Assembly: GCF_040448675.1 (NCBI RefSeq)
Contig: NZ_CP159289.1
Location: 1,426,001-1,490,000, forward strand
Length of the DNA: 64,000 bases
Reading direction: 5' to 3'
From: Dyadobacter sp. 676
Lineage (GTDB): Bacteria; Bacteroidota; Bacteroidia; Cytophagales; Spirosomataceae
Position 1 is the stretch's first letter. Each line of letters begins with the position of its first letter. The translations under genes and the position numbers were made by a program. The notes under the pieces are model-generated. The model ran no database searches, was not told the DNA's origin, and was given only the letters and a program-made list of their open reading frames with translations. Below, one piece after another: positions 45,112 through 55,139 of the stretch.

Positions 45112-46248
45112 ATGCGCACCAATTCGGAAGGACACATTATTCAACTCGACGGCGTGCGCTTTATCGCGGTGGGACTGGTCCTGCTCGACCACCTGATCGT
45201 GGAAATCAATATCATCCCGTTTGGTGCGCTGGGGGTAACGATCTTTTTCGTCCTCAGCGGTTTCCTGATTTCCCGCATTCTGCTCAAAAGCAAGGAAAAG
45301 ACGTACGGAACGCCCGGCGGCTTCAAAAAATACCTGCGTAAGTTCCTGATCCGCAGAACGATCCGCATTTTCCCGGTCTACTACCTGATCATCGCTTTGC
45401 TGTTCATCTTCAACGTGCCGCCGGTCCGCGAGAAGCTGGCCTGGCTCGCATTGTACGGGACCAACATTTATATTGCCCTGCACAAAACGTGGATGGGCTC
45501 AGTGGACCATTTGTGGTCGCTGGCCGTGGAAGAACAGGTGTACCTTTTCTTTCCCTTTCTGATATTCTTCATTCCAAAGAACAGACTGGTGCCTGTGCTG
45601 GGTTTAATGGGCATTTTCAGTATCCTTCTGCGCTTTTACATTTTCTACACCGGCAGGATACCCGGTACCAACTTCGTCACCATGGGCGAATGGACGGTCG
45701 CGTACGTATCCACGCCCGCATGTTTCGATTCTTTCGCATTGGGCGGGTTGATGGCCTGGACGCAGCTGTATAAGAATGATTTGTTTGTTAAATTCTTCAA
45801 TAAGTCATGGCCGGTTCTGCTTGGATTACTGGGATGGGTACTGGTACAATGGTGGGCCAAATCGCTCGCGCAGCCTTTCAACTTCCCGTACGTGGTGCTC
45901 GACAGAACCATGTCGTCCATTTTCGGGTTTATGCTCATAGGACGCGCTGTGATGGGTTTCAGGGGCTGGATGGCCGCGTTTCTTGAAAATCCGGTGTGTA
46001 TTTATCTTGGCAAAATCAGCTATGGCCTGTACCTGTACCACAATTTTGTTTACAACCACTTTCACAGCGGTCCCATGCACCCGACGGTCAGGCTTTTCCG
46101 TAAAATCTATCAATATATCCCCAGTCTCGAAGGCAATATCGCGTTCGAAGCAACAGTCGTGGTAGCGCTCACTGTCTTAGTGGCGTCGGTTTCCTGGCAC
46201 TTTTTCGAGAAACCGATTAACGCCCTGAAAGACAAGTACGCTTACTAA
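45112..46248 (+). CDS. Acyltransferase family 3 (O-acetyltransferase) membrane protein
   Basis: 378 residues with about ten membrane helices. The N-terminal LDGVRFIAVGLVLLDHLIVE carries the conserved Arg and His of acyltransferase 3 proteins, followed by GVTIFFVLSGFLISRIL and RRTIRIFPVYYLII. The motif VDHLWSLAVEEQVYLFFPF is diagnostic. It likely O-acetylates a sugar of the glycan built by the neighbouring genes. Complete. Confidence 0.93.
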   Translation: MRTNSEGHIIQLDGVRFIAVGLVLLDHLIVEINIIPFGALGVTIFFVLSGFLISRILLKSKEKTYGTPGGFKKYLRKFLIRRTIRIFPVYYLIIALLFIFNVPPVREKLAWLALYGTNIYIALHKTWMGSVDHLWSLAVEEQVYLFFPFLIFFIPKNRLVPVLGLMGIFSILLRFYIFYTGRIPGTNFVTMGEWTVAYVSTPACFDSFALGGLMAWTQLYKNDLFVKFFNKSWPVLLGLLGWVLVQWWAKSLAQPFNFPYVVLDRTMSSIFGFMLIGRAVMGFRGWMAAFLENPVCIYLGKISYGLYLYHNFVYNHFHSGPMHPTVRLFRKIYQYIPSLEGNIAFEATVVVALTVLVASVSWHFFEKPINALKDKYAY

Positions 46249-46321
46249 ATAATGGACCCCCATAGCCCGGTTACAGGCTTTATTTATTAATTTCGCGCAA
46301 CCATACCAAATACGCTTTTGC

Positions 46322-47065
46322 ATGTCATATCTTCTGAGTATAGTAATGCCCGCATACAATGAGCAGGATTGTATCGAAAAAGTAGTTTATAATTGGACCT
46401 CCTTCCTCAAAACCAAATTTCCCAACGATAACACTACCCTGATCGTCATCAATGACGGATCGAAAGACAACACGAAGGTATTGCTGGATAAACTGGACGC
46501 CGAAATCGACAACCTCACGGTGGTGCACCAGAAAAACGGCGGGCATGGTAATGCGGTCGTAAACGGCTACCGCAAAGCGCTGGAACTGGGTTCGGAATAC
46601 GTGTTTCAGACCGACAGTGACGACCAGTTCGTTTCCGAAGATTTTGACAAGCTCTGGGAGAAACGCTCTCAGTCGCAATTCATACTGGGCTATCGCCAGG
46701 TACGGCATGACGCCGGTGTACGCCTTTTTATCACGAAATTCCTTCGCGGGACCATTTCCGCTGTTTATGGCACATTTATCATGGACAGCAACATCCCGTT
46801 CCGCCTGATCAAAGGAACATTCCTGAAAAAACTGATGGCCCAGCTGCCCAACCCGGAACCGTTCGCTCCGAATATCTTCCTGGCTGTGATGGCTAAAAAA
46901 TCGGGACAGGAGCTGTTCGACATCCCTATCACCCATAAAGACCGGGAAACCGGCACCGTTTCGATCGTGAAATGGAACCTGTGGAAAGTTTGTATCCGAA
47001 GCTTTAAAGAACTCTTGCGGTTTCGCCTCGAACTAAATGATAAAGTGAAAGCGATCCGCGCTTAA
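46322..47065 (+). CDS. Glycosyltransferase family 2
   Basis: 247 residues, soluble GT-A domain (MSYLLSIVMPAYNEQDC, VINDGSKDNTKVLLDKL, FQTDSDDQF as the DxD-containing strand, and KDRETGTVSIVKW near the end). No C-terminal TM pair, in contrast to the other two GT2 proteins of the window. Start is 73 bases behind the acyltransferase stop. Confidence 0.9.
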   Translation: MSYLLSIVMPAYNEQDCIEKVVYNWTSFLKTKFPNDNTTLIVINDGSKDNTKVLLDKLDAEIDNLTVVHQKNGGHGNAVVNGYRKALELGSEYVFQTDSDDQFVSEDFDKLWEKRSQSQFILGYRQVRHDAGVRLFITKFLRGTISAVYGTFIMDSNIPFRLIKGTFLKKLMAQLPNPEPFAPNIFLAVMAKKSGQELFDIPITHKDRETGTVSIVKWNLWKVCIRSFKELLRFRLELNDKVKAIRA

Positions 47066-47076
47066 AAAACAGGCTT

Positions 47077-49755
47077 GTGTCGAAAAAAAAACTGATTGCT
47101 ATCCTGCTGGTCGTCATTATCGCGTCAGCAGGATATTTCCTGTTCAGATGGTCGAGGGGCTCGTCGGCGGCCTGGCAATTCATCCCGTCCAATGCCGTGG
47201 TGGTAATTACCAGCGAGCATTTGCAGGATTCGGCCTATACGGCCACGGAGGCCGCTCTCGATCTTAAACGGCTTCCTCTTCTCGACATCGCCAGCGATAA
47301 CCTGACATTGCTTAACCTGCTGACGAAGGATTCCCAAAAGCTCAAAACGTTCCTGAAAGGCAAAACGCTCTCCTACTCCTACCACCCGCGCACGAGTACC
47401 GAATGGGGCGTAATTATGTACATTCCGGTGACGGACGACGAAGCCAAATGGCTCGCCAGCCCCCAGCATGCCAACATCCGGCTTTTGCATCACAACTTCC
47501 AGGACCATCGCATCACCGACGCCATCGACGCCAATTCGCGGCCGCTGTTTTCCTATCTGGTGAAAGACCATTACCTGGTTGTCAGCTATTACGGCGACCT
47601 CGTCGAAGATGCCGTCCGCGCCTCCTCGCTCAATATCGGTTCTTTCCGGCTGCGCTCCCGCTTCTCGAACATCAACGATTCGGATTACGGAACAAGCCTT
47701 TACCTGCGTACGGATGCCTGGAAATCGGTAATGTCCATGGAGAATGTGGCCACGTTGGCGGAGTTTGGAAAGAGCTTCCCGACTTATCAGGATTTTCATA
47801 TTGAAAAAGCCGAAAATAAGGGAAATCTCGTGATCAAATCGGACGGTGCCGATGCTCCGGACTATTATCTGACCGATCTTTTCAAAGACAATCCCGGCGT
47901 TCCGTTTACCGGGCACAAGCATATTTCCCAGCAAACCTCCTTTTTGTACCGCGCGGCGGCGGCGGATAAGGCGGCGTTCAAAGCCGCTTTTTCCAAATGG
48001 CATAATAAATACAAGTCGCCCGCCCTGGACAAGCTTAATTATTATATTTCGGGCGAAAGCAACCTGCTGACCGATAACATCGGTTCTGAATTTGTACTAT
48101 GCCAGCTCGAAGAAAACAACAGCATTACCGACGGCAAAATCCTGCTGACCGAATTTTCAAATTACGACAAAGTGAGGCCCGTGCTCCAAAAGCTCGCAAG
48201 ACTGGCAAATCAGGAAAGCAACGTTTCGGCGGACCAGTACCAGGGCTACGACATTTATGCGATACCTATTCCCGAGCTGCCTTTGGGCTTGTATGGGCCG
48301 CTTTTCACGGGTTTTCCCCGCAGCTATATTACCTATGTGGCGCCTTACCTGGTGATCAGCAACAATTCACAGGTTTTGCAGAACTACATTGTCGACTACG
48401 AAAACCAGATTACCTGGAAGCAATCCCCCGAATACGACAGCGTGCTCACGAATGTCAATCACGAAGCCCAACTGGCGATGATCGTGAACCTGCGGAAGGC
48501 GCAATCGGGAGAAGAAACACAGGTAAGCAAAAAATACAGCGACCTGACGGCCAAGATCGAATCCATTACCCTGCAATGCCGTTTCGACGGCAGTGAAGCC
48601 TTCCCCGAACTCACGTTCCAACCCAAAAAACGGCAAACCGCGAGCAAGGTGCTCAATCGTACTTTCCTGAACATCGACATCGAGTGGCCGGACATCTACG
48701 ATTCGGAACTGGCCGCTTTGCAGAACCCGATCGACGGCAGCTCGGAAATATTGCTAACCGACAAGGAGCACAACCTGCTCAGAACAAATAACCTCCGTGA
48801 GGGAAAAACCGAAACCATCGCGAAACTGAACGGACCGATCGGCACCTCGGCTTACAAGGTCGACTTTCTGAACATCGGCCGCCAGCAACGCATTTTCGCA
48901 ACGGGGCGCACGGTATATGCACTGGATGAAGACGACTCCACGAACGTCTCCACATTCCAGGCACATTTGCCCGCTTCCGACGCCATTTCCGCGTTGTACC
49001 TGATCGACGGCGGTGAAGACGGCAGTAACAGGTTTATCGTCAAGAGCTCCGCCGAAGAGCTGTTTGTATGGGAAAGCGTGACGCGTCCGCTCAAACGTCT
49101 CAACCATTCGGTGCGCTTCGACAAGATCGTCGGGCCGGTGGTGGCGCTGAACCAGATAGGCAACAGAGGGTTTATCGTGACGCAACAAAACGGGAAAATT
49201 TATCTGCTCAAAGAAAACGGCACCGTGAGGCCCGGCTTCCCGGTCGATATCCTGACACGGGCGGAAAGCCCTTTCACGTGGGCGCAGAACCCGCAGACCG
49301 GCCAGCCCGAACTCGTGGGCGTGAGCGTTTCCGGGGAGCTGATCCGCATCAGCCTTGATGGCAAGATCACATCGCGGAAGCAATTGCTCCGGCCCGAACC
49401 CGGCTCCCGGTTTCGGATTCTTTTCGACCGCAATTCGCTGGATTGGATATTGGTGCGGTCGGTCAACTCCAAAACCGCCATTATTACCAAAGACGGGCGC
49501 GAGTTGTTCGAAATCAAGGATATTTTACCCAATGCGGTGATCCAATACCATTTCTTCGGGGTCGACAACAGGTTTATCACCATCAAATCGGGCAGTTATA
49601 CGACGGTTTTCGATATGAATGGAAAGCGCCTGGGCGACAAAGCGATCCCGTCGGAAATGCCGGTGCAGCTTACTTACCAGCCGGGCTATTATAAATTACT
49701 GATATTCAGCCGGTCGGAAAAGAAAATTCAGGTTTGGTCGATCAAGTTGAGATAA
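47077..49755 (+). CDS. Large membrane-anchored DUF3352-like protein of unknown function
   Basis: 892 residues from GTG 47077 (reads SKKKLIAILLVVIIASAGYF after the start). One N-terminal TM helix anchors a large extracytoplasmic part. Residues about 35-530 resemble DUF3352-type domains (SSAAWQFIPSNAVVVI, later YDIYAIPIPELPLGLYGPLF), and residues about 560-890 are beta-propeller-like with strand repeats (GSSEILLTDKEHNLLRTN, RGFIVTQQNGKIYLLKENG). Function unknown. Its place in the glycan locus and the overlap of its stop with the SGNH gene start (TAATG) suggest a role in export or modification of the polymer. Confidence 0.75.
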   Translation: MSKKKLIAILLVVIIASAGYFLFRWSRGSSAAWQFIPSNAVVVITSEHLQDSAYTATEAALDLKRLPLLDIASDNLTLLNLLTKDSQKLKTFLKGKTLSYSYHPRTSTEWGVIMYIPVTDDEAKWLASPQHANIRLLHHNFQDHRITDAIDANSRPLFSYLVKDHYLVVSYYGDLVEDAVRASSLNIGSFRLRSRFSNINDSDYGTSLYLRTDAWKSVMSMENVATLAEFGKSFPTYQDFHIEKAENKGNLVIKSDGADAPDYYLTDLFKDNPGVPFTGHKHISQQTSFLYRAAAADKAAFKAAFSKWHNKYKSPALDKLNYYISGESNLLTDNIGSEFVLCQLEENNSITDGKILLTEFSNYDKVRPVLQKLARLANQESNVSADQYQGYDIYAIPIPELPLGLYGPLFTGFPRSYITYVAPYLVISNNSQVLQNYIVDYENQITWKQSPEYDSVLTNVNHEAQLAMIVNLRKAQSGEETQVSKKYSDLTAKIESITLQCRFDGSEAFPELTFQPKKRQTASKVLNRTFLNIDIEWPDIYDSELAALQNPIDGSSEILLTDKEHNLLRTNNLREGKTETIAKLNGPIGTSAYKVDFLNIGRQQRIFATGRTVYALDEDDSTNVSTFQAHLPASDAISALYLIDGGEDGSNRFIVKSSAEELFVWESVTRPLKRLNHSVRFDKIVGPVVALNQIGNRGFIVTQQNGKIYLLKENGTVRPGFPVDILTRAESPFTWAQNPQTGQPELVGVSVSGELIRISLDGKITSRKQLLRPEPGSRFRILFDRNSLDWILVRSVNSKTAIITKDGRELFEIKDILPNAVIQYHFFGVDNRFITIKSGSYTTVFDMNGKRLGDKAIPSEMPVQLTYQPGYYKLLIFSRSEKKIQVWSIKLR

Positions 49756-50789
49756 TGTCTATGAAAATTCTGAGATATATTGTTCTGGCCATTGGCTGCC
49801 TTATCTGGATTGTGGGGCTCAGCCCGTCCATTTTGCCCTGGCTTTGGAAAGAACAAATCGTGGAAGACGGTTATCAATACGGCGATTTGTACAAATTATC
49901 GACGCTCTCCGCATTTCGCGATCCCCGTAAGCATTGCACGGGCTACCTCCCACCAGCCAGGCCCGAATCGCCCAAAAAAGTACATTTATACATTATCGGG
50001 GATAGTTTTACGGAAAAAGGCCGTGTAGGGAAGGCCGATTTTGCCGTCGATGAATACACCTACGTGCATCTCGCCGATTTTCTCCATATCAAACTCGATA
50101 CGGCGGAGCATAATATCCTGCTGATCGAAACCGTCGAACGTCACTTCCGGCAGCGGTTCGCCACCGAGCTCACCGTACTCGTGCCGGATACGGCCACATT
50201 CGTTGCAAAAGTGGGGCCCGGAAAGTTCGTCCATCGGCTCGACGAAGCGTTCAGCGGAAAGCACACCGCCGACCGGCTCGACGGCTTTCTCTTTCAAAAC
50301 GACCTTGCATTGCGCATAAAGGAATGGAAATCCGATTTCAACCACCGCTTTTTCGACCGCGAGGCTTCGGGCGTCACATTGGTGAACAACGACCGCGATA
50401 TGGTGTATTACATGGATACCGACACTCCTGAAATTACGTCCGCCTTCACGCCTGTACGCACAACGGAGCTCGATTCGATGATCGCTAACCTAAATGCGAG
50501 CCGCAATTTCGCGGATTCGCTGGGTTTCGACAACGTCATACTGTCCATTATTCCAAACAAGGTTTCCGTTCTCAGCCCCGGTTATGGCCGGTATAACAAC
50601 CTCATAGAGAGGATATACAACCATCCCGGGCTTGAAATGCCCTACATCGACATCCTGCCCGATTTTCGCCGAATGGGCCGTTCGGCCTACCTGAAAGGCG
50701 ATTCGCACTGGACCTGCGAGGGACAAACACTCTGGCTGAACAAGGTAAATGCGTTGATTAACCGGCTCGTCGGCGGTCCGGCTTCCTAA
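49755..50789 (+). CDS. Membrane-anchored SGNH/AlgX-like protein
   Basis: About 344 residues from ATG 49755. One N-terminal TM helix (ILRYIVLAIGCLIWIVGL), then an SGNH-type domain: block I Ser in LYIIGDSFTEKG and block V Asp-His in GDSHWTCEGQ at about residue 320. This is like AlgJ/AlgX/DltD proteins that O-acetylate polysaccharides. Together with the acyltransferase 3 protein it would form an acetylation pair. Its stop overlaps the convergent antiporter gene by four bases. Confidence 0.78.
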   Translation: MSMKILRYIVLAIGCLIWIVGLSPSILPWLWKEQIVEDGYQYGDLYKLSTLSAFRDPRKHCTGYLPPARPESPKKVHLYIIGDSFTEKGRVGKADFAVDEYTYVHLADFLHIKLDTAEHNILLIETVERHFRQRFATELTVLVPDTATFVAKVGPGKFVHRLDEAFSGKHTADRLDGFLFQNDLALRIKEWKSDFNHRFFDREASGVTLVNNDRDMVYYMDTDTPEITSAFTPVRTTELDSMIANLNASRNFADSLGFDNVILSIIPNKVSVLSPGYGRYNNLIERIYNHPGLEMPYIDILPDFRRMGRSAYLKGDSHWTCEGQTLWLNKVNALINRLVGGPAS

Positions 50790-52042
50790 ACGGTCGCTTC
50801 TTCCTCGTTGGCAAACCGGTCGGTGAGCTTGCCTACGGTGAGCCCCTGGACAATGATCGAGAACAGTACTACAAAATAGGTGATCGCAAGCAGCAAGTCC
50901 TTATTCAGCTCCTGGTCGATGGACAGCGCCAGCGCGATGGACACCCCGCCGCGCAACCCTCCCCACACCAATATCGCAATCGACTTTTTACCGAAACGGG
51001 TCCTGAACGGGATCAGTTTGACGGGAATGTAAATTGAAATGAAGCGTGCCGAAAGTACTACCGCGATGGCAATCAATCCCGCCCAGCCATATTGCTTCAT
51101 ATCCGGGATCAGCAGCAATTCAAAACCGATGATCAGGAACAGGATCGCATTCAGGATTTCGTCGATCAGCTCCCAGAACTTGTCGATATAGTCGCGCTCG
51201 GTGTCCGAAACCGCACCGGGGTTTTTACCGTAATTCCCTACGACCAGCCCGGCCGCCACCATTGCCAGCGGGCCTGACATATGCAACGCCTGCGCCGCCA
51301 GGTGCCCGCCCATCACGATGGCGAGCGTAATGAGCACATGCACATTGTAGCCATCTACCCGATACATCATTTTAGAACCCAGAAAACCCAGCAGCAACCC
51401 AAGCATAATGCCGCCCAATGCTTCTTTCACAAAAAGCGTCGCAATGCCCGCGAACGAAGTATTCACCTCTTCGCCACGTGCCAGTGCGAGCATGAGGATA
51501 AACACCACTACCGCCATACCGTCGTTGAAAAGCGATTCGCCGGCGATCTTGGTTTCAAGCGATTTGGGAACACCGGCCTGTTTGAGAATACCCAACACCG
51601 CAATGGGGTCGGTAGGCGAAATCAATGCCCCGAAAACGAGGCATTGTATTAACGGAATGGTTATACCGACCAACGGCAAAATGTTGTACATCAGAAACCC
51701 AATCACAAAGGTCGAAATGACTACACTGACAGTCGAAAAGATAATTACCGGCAGTCGCTGTTCGCGCAGGTCTTCCAGATGCAAATGAATGGCGCCTGCA
51801 AAGAGCAGGAAATTAAGCATGGCGCCCATGAGTATTTCGGTCAGATCGACGCTGGCAATGAGTGTCGAAATACGGATAAATGTGCGGGGAAAAATGCTGT
51901 CGGTCGCCAGAAGTCCCAGCGAAACCATCAATGCGATCACCATTACGCCAATGGAAGGCGGTAGTTTCAGAAACCGCGAATTGAGGTACGCGAATATTGC
52001 GGAAAGGACGATCAGTATCGAAAATGAATAGTAAAGCTCCAT
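50786..52042 (-). CDS. Na+/H+ antiporter, CPA1/NhaP family
   Basis: Cation:proton antiporter of about 418 residues with 12 or so helices. ATG 52042 (MELYYSFSILIVL) preferred over the upstream start. The ion-binding motifs are complete: ALISPTDPIAVLGIL, GESLFNDGMAVVVFI (ND motif) and a conserved Arg loop WGGLRGGVSIALALS. Probably in pH and Na+ homeostasis. It has its own promoter, TTG-N20-TATTTTTG. Confidence 0.93.
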   Translation of the reverse strand: MELYYSFSILIVLSAIFAYLNSRFLKLPPSIGVMVIALMVSLGLLATDSIFPRTFIRISTLIASVDLTEILMGAMLNFLLFAGAIHLHLEDLREQRLPVIIFSTVSVVISTFVIGFLMYNILPLVGITIPLIQCLVFGALISPTDPIAVLGILKQAGVPKSLETKIAGESLFNDGMAVVVFILMLALARGEEVNTSFAGIATLFVKEALGGIMLGLLLGFLGSKMMYRVDGYNVHVLITLAIVMGGHLAAQALHMSGPLAMVAAGLVVGNYGKNPGAVSDTERDYIDKFWELIDEILNAILFLIIGFELLLIPDMKQYGWAGLIAIAVVLSARFISIYIPVKLIPFRTRFGKKSIAILVWGGLRGGVSIALALSIDQELNKDLLLAITYFVVLFSIIVQGLTVGKLTDRFANEEEATV

Positions 52043-52063
52043 GAAAATATTTTTTAGGCTAAC

Positions 52064-52094
52064 CAAAAATAGAAAATTACAGGCCCGCATTCAA
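52064..52094 (-). promoter_or_regulatory. -33/-7 promoter of the antiporter gene
   Basis: On the minus strand TTG, 20 bases, TATTTTTG (the -7 element at 52064-52071). The spacing fits the Bacteroidota primary sigma factor. It lies 22 bases before ATG 52042. Confidence 0.65.
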
Positions 52095-52262
52095 GGCGGA
52101 TAGGGTTGCACGGGCAAACTCTAATGGTATTCTAATTTAAAAGAAACCTTCTGAAACGTGTCCGAAATGCGATTTGAAAGCCCTCGAAATCCGGTTGCAT
52201 CGATTGTTTTCCTACATTAGTAAACCAAAGGTTGCCTCTTATTCAACGCTTCGCTATCAACT

Positions 52263-53393
52263 ATGCAAAAGACCTTTAACCTGTGCCGGACCAGGCCTCT
52301 CCTTTTCATTATGTTCGGCATGCTCGCCGCTCAACCGGCATTTCCACAGGTAGGAAAATTAAAACCCGGTTTCGATAAAGCCGAATATCAGGAGCTCGTT
52401 TACATCCACGCCCTGCTATACGACACCACCATGACCAACCGGCAGAAGTTCAAAGTACCGCGGCCGGCCCATTCCGACTCCATTTACACCTCCCCTGTGA
52501 TGGGCCTCGACAACCGATGGGGCCTTTGGAAGACCAGATCTTCGGTGGGTATCATCAACCTTCGCGGCACGACCATGAATGCCGTAGGCTGGCTCGAAAA
52601 CTTTTATGCCGCCATGGTACCCGCCCGCGGGGAGCTGAAAATCAGCAATGACTATACATTCAAATACCATCTGGCGGATAATCCGAAAGCGGCAGTGCAC
52701 ATTGGCTGGCTCGTGGGCACAGCCTTTCTGGCCAGGGATATTGTCCCAAAGATCGACTCCATGTACAAAACCGGCGTCAGGGATTTCCTGATCATGGGCC
52801 ACAGCCAGGGCGGTGCGCTCAGTTATCTGATGACGGCGCATTTGCATTCGCTTCAAAAACAGGGGACATTGCCCAAAGATATCCGTTTCAAAACTTACGC
52901 CAGCGCTGCGCCCAAAGTGGGCAATACCTATTTTGCCTACGAGTACGAGCATCTGGTCGACGGCGGCTGGGGCTATAATGTGGTCAACTCGGCCGACTGG
53001 GTACCGGAAGTACCGTTCTCGGTGCAAATCCTCAGCGATTTCAACAACACCAACCCGTTCAAGAACATCGACGGCATTATCAAAAAGCAAAAGCTCATTG
53101 CGCGTATCGGTATGCGCCACGCTTACAAGGGTTTGAGAAAACCCAGCGAAAAAGCACAGCGCAATTACGAAAAGTACCTTGGCAGGTATGCCGGTAAAAT
53201 TGTATCCAAAAACCTGCCCGAATACCAGTCGCCCGATTTTTACAAAAGCAGCAATTACGTCCGTACCGGCCCGACCGTCTTGCTATTGGCGGATGAGGCC
53301 TATTACAGCCAATTTCCCGACTCCGACCAGCAGATATTTGTCCACCATGGCCTGCAACCCTATCTTCATTTGCTCGAACAATACAAATACTGA
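52263..53393 (+). CDS. Exported lipase (class 3 lipase-like alpha/beta hydrolase)
   Basis: 376 residues with signal peptide (MQKTFNLCRTRPLLFIMF, cleavage near FPQ). Nucleophile elbow GHSQGGALSYL, catalytic Asp probably in NSADWVPEVPF and His in the C-terminal VHHGLQPYLHL. The order and the preceding HLHSLQKQ helix fit class 3 lipases. It is presumably periplasmic or outer-membrane associated and acts on lipid esters. The next gene starts 15 bases later on the same strand. Confidence 0.85.
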   Translation: MQKTFNLCRTRPLLFIMFGMLAAQPAFPQVGKLKPGFDKAEYQELVYIHALLYDTTMTNRQKFKVPRPAHSDSIYTSPVMGLDNRWGLWKTRSSVGIINLRGTTMNAVGWLENFYAAMVPARGELKISNDYTFKYHLADNPKAAVHIGWLVGTAFLARDIVPKIDSMYKTGVRDFLIMGHSQGGALSYLMTAHLHSLQKQGTLPKDIRFKTYASAAPKVGNTYFAYEYEHLVDGGWGYNVVNSADWVPEVPFSVQILSDFNNTNPFKNIDGIIKKQKLIARIGMRHAYKGLRKPSEKAQRNYEKYLGRYAGKIVSKNLPEYQSPDFYKSSNYVRTGPTVLLLADEAYYSQFPDSDQQIFVHHGLQPYLHLLEQYKY

Positions 53394-53408
53394 CATCCGC
53401 CCATTTTT

Positions 53409-55139
53409 ATGCATTTCCGACTGACATTCATCCTGCTGGCTCTCGCATTCAACGTGGCGGCCCAGTACCAGACCCGCTTTGAAAAGAGCGGCGGCAAGCA
53501 AACACCGACCTACGAGGAAGGCATTGCATTTTACCGGCAACTGGCCAAAAATTTCGCGCAGGTACAAATGCAGGAAAAAGGCCTTACCGACAGCGGCAGG
53601 CCCTTACATTTGGTATTGTATTCAAAAAACAAGGTCTTCGACATCCAAAAGCTGAAAGCGCAGGGGAAGGCGGTTTTATTGATCAATAATGCCATTCATC
53701 CCGGCGAACCCGACGGCGTGGACGCGTCGATGCTCCTGCTACGGGACATCCTCGTGAACCCTGCCAAATTTCCGGAGTTGGACAGCGTGTTGGTAGCCAT
53801 TATCCCTTTCTATAACATCGGCGGCGCATTGAACCGCAATAGCACCACACGCACCAATCAGAACGGCCCGGAAGAATATGGTTTCAGGGGGAATGCGAGG
53901 AATTACGATTTAAACAGGGACTTTATCAAATCGGACACCCGCAATGCGCGGAGCTTCGCAGCTATTTTCCACGAACTCGACCCGGACCTTTTCGCGGATA
54001 CGCACGTGAGCAACGGGGCGGATTACCAGTATGTGATGACGCTCGATTATGCCCAGAAAGACAAGCTGGGCGGTCCGTTGGGTGAGTTCAACGACAAGGT
54101 GTTCCTGCCCTATATGTACAAGCATTTAAAAGAAGCGGGATTCGAGGCGACGCCCTATGTAAATGCTTACGGACAAACGCCCGACAAGGGTTTTGTCCAA
54201 TTCCCCGACTGGCCGCGCTATTCTACCGGTTATGCCGCGTTGTTTCATACCATCGGCGTGATGACCGAAACGCACATGCTGAAACCTTACGACCAGCGCG
54301 TCAGATCGACTTATGCCTATTTGCATGGCAATATCAAATTCCTCGCCGCTCACCGGAAAGCCCTTCTTAAACTTCGGAGAGAAACGAAAGAAGCCGTGAA
54401 AACGCAGGAAAAATTCGCCGTTAGCTGGCAGGTCGACAAGTCGAAACAATCCACCATCGCATTCAAAGGCTATGAACCTGAATATATTACCAGTGAAGTC
54501 AGCGGCTTACCGAGATTGCATTACGACCGGTCTAAGCCGTTTACGAAGGACATTCCGTTTTACGACACCTACGTTCCGCTCGACGTGGTCACTCGTCCCG
54601 AGGCCTACGTCATCCCTCAAGGCTGGCATCATGTGACCGGGCTGCTGCGTTTGAATGGCGTAAAAATGAATGCGCTGGAAAAGGATTCCGTAATACAGGT
54701 CGAAACGTATTACATCGAAGAGCTGGAAACGCCCAAACAGCCTTTTGAAGGGCATTACTGGCACACTTCGGTGAAGTTAAGGACCGAAAAGCAGAAGCTG
54801 ACGTTCAGAAAAGGAGATTGGTACATCCCTGTCAATCAATGGACAAACCGCTACATCGTCGAAACCCTCGAACCTAAAGCGGTGGATTCCTTTTTTAAAT
54901 GGAATTTCTTTGATACGATTTTACAAGCCAAGGAGCATTATTCCGGCTATGTTTTTGAAGATCTGGCCTCGGAACTGCTCAAAAAATCGCCGGAACTGAA
55001 AGCAAAGCTGGACGAAAAACGCAAAGGCGATCCCGAATTTGCCCAAAACGGCAATGCCCAGCTGGATTTTATATACCGGAATTCGGACTACACGGAAAAG
55101 GAATATATGCGCTATCCCGTTTTCCGCGTCGTGAAATGA
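53409..55139 (+). CDS. Exported M14-family zinc carboxypeptidase
   Basis: 576 residues with signal peptide (MHFRLTFILLALAFNVAA). Zinc ligands HPGEPDG (HxxE) and, 130 residues on, His in FADTHVSNGADYQY; the catalytic Glu is in MTETHMLKPYDQ. Substrate-binding NRNSTTRTNQNG and the following NYDLNRDFIK are also typical. This Bacteroidota group is often annotated as M14 family metallopeptidase. Its stop is followed at once by the stop of the convergent gene; no terminator between. Confidence 0.9.
   Translation: MHFRLTFILLALAFNVAAQYQTRFEKSGGKQTPTYEEGIAFYRQLAKNFAQVQMQEKGLTDSGRPLHLVLYSKNKVFDIQKLKAQGKAVLLINNAIHPGEPDGVDASMLLLRDILVNPAKFPELDSVLVAIIPFYNIGGALNRNSTTRTNQNGPEEYGFRGNARNYDLNRDFIKSDTRNARSFAAIFHELDPDLFADTHVSNGADYQYVMTLDYAQKDKLGGPLGEFNDKVFLPYMYKHLKEAGFEATPYVNAYGQTPDKGFVQFPDWPRYSTGYAALFHTIGVMTETHMLKPYDQRVRSTYAYLHGNIKFLAAHRKALLKLRRETKEAVKTQEKFAVSWQVDKSKQSTIAFKGYEPEYITSEVSGLPRLHYDRSKPFTKDIPFYDTYVPLDVVTRPEAYVIPQGWHHVTGLLRLNGVKMNALEKDSVIQVETYYIEELETPKQPFEGHYWHTSVKLRTEKQKLTFRKGDWYIPVNQWTNRYIVETLEPKAVDSFFKWNFFDTILQAKEHYSGYVFEDLASELLKKSPELKAKLDEKRKGDPEFAQNGNAQLDFIYRNSDYTEKEYMRYPVFRVVK

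Noticed and set aside
46288..46295. TAATTTCG before the 46322 GT2 gene, also at 33417 before rpe and a similar TATTTTCG near 37551
   Set aside because: One base off the TAnnTTTG consensus and without -33 element; may be promoters but not listed.
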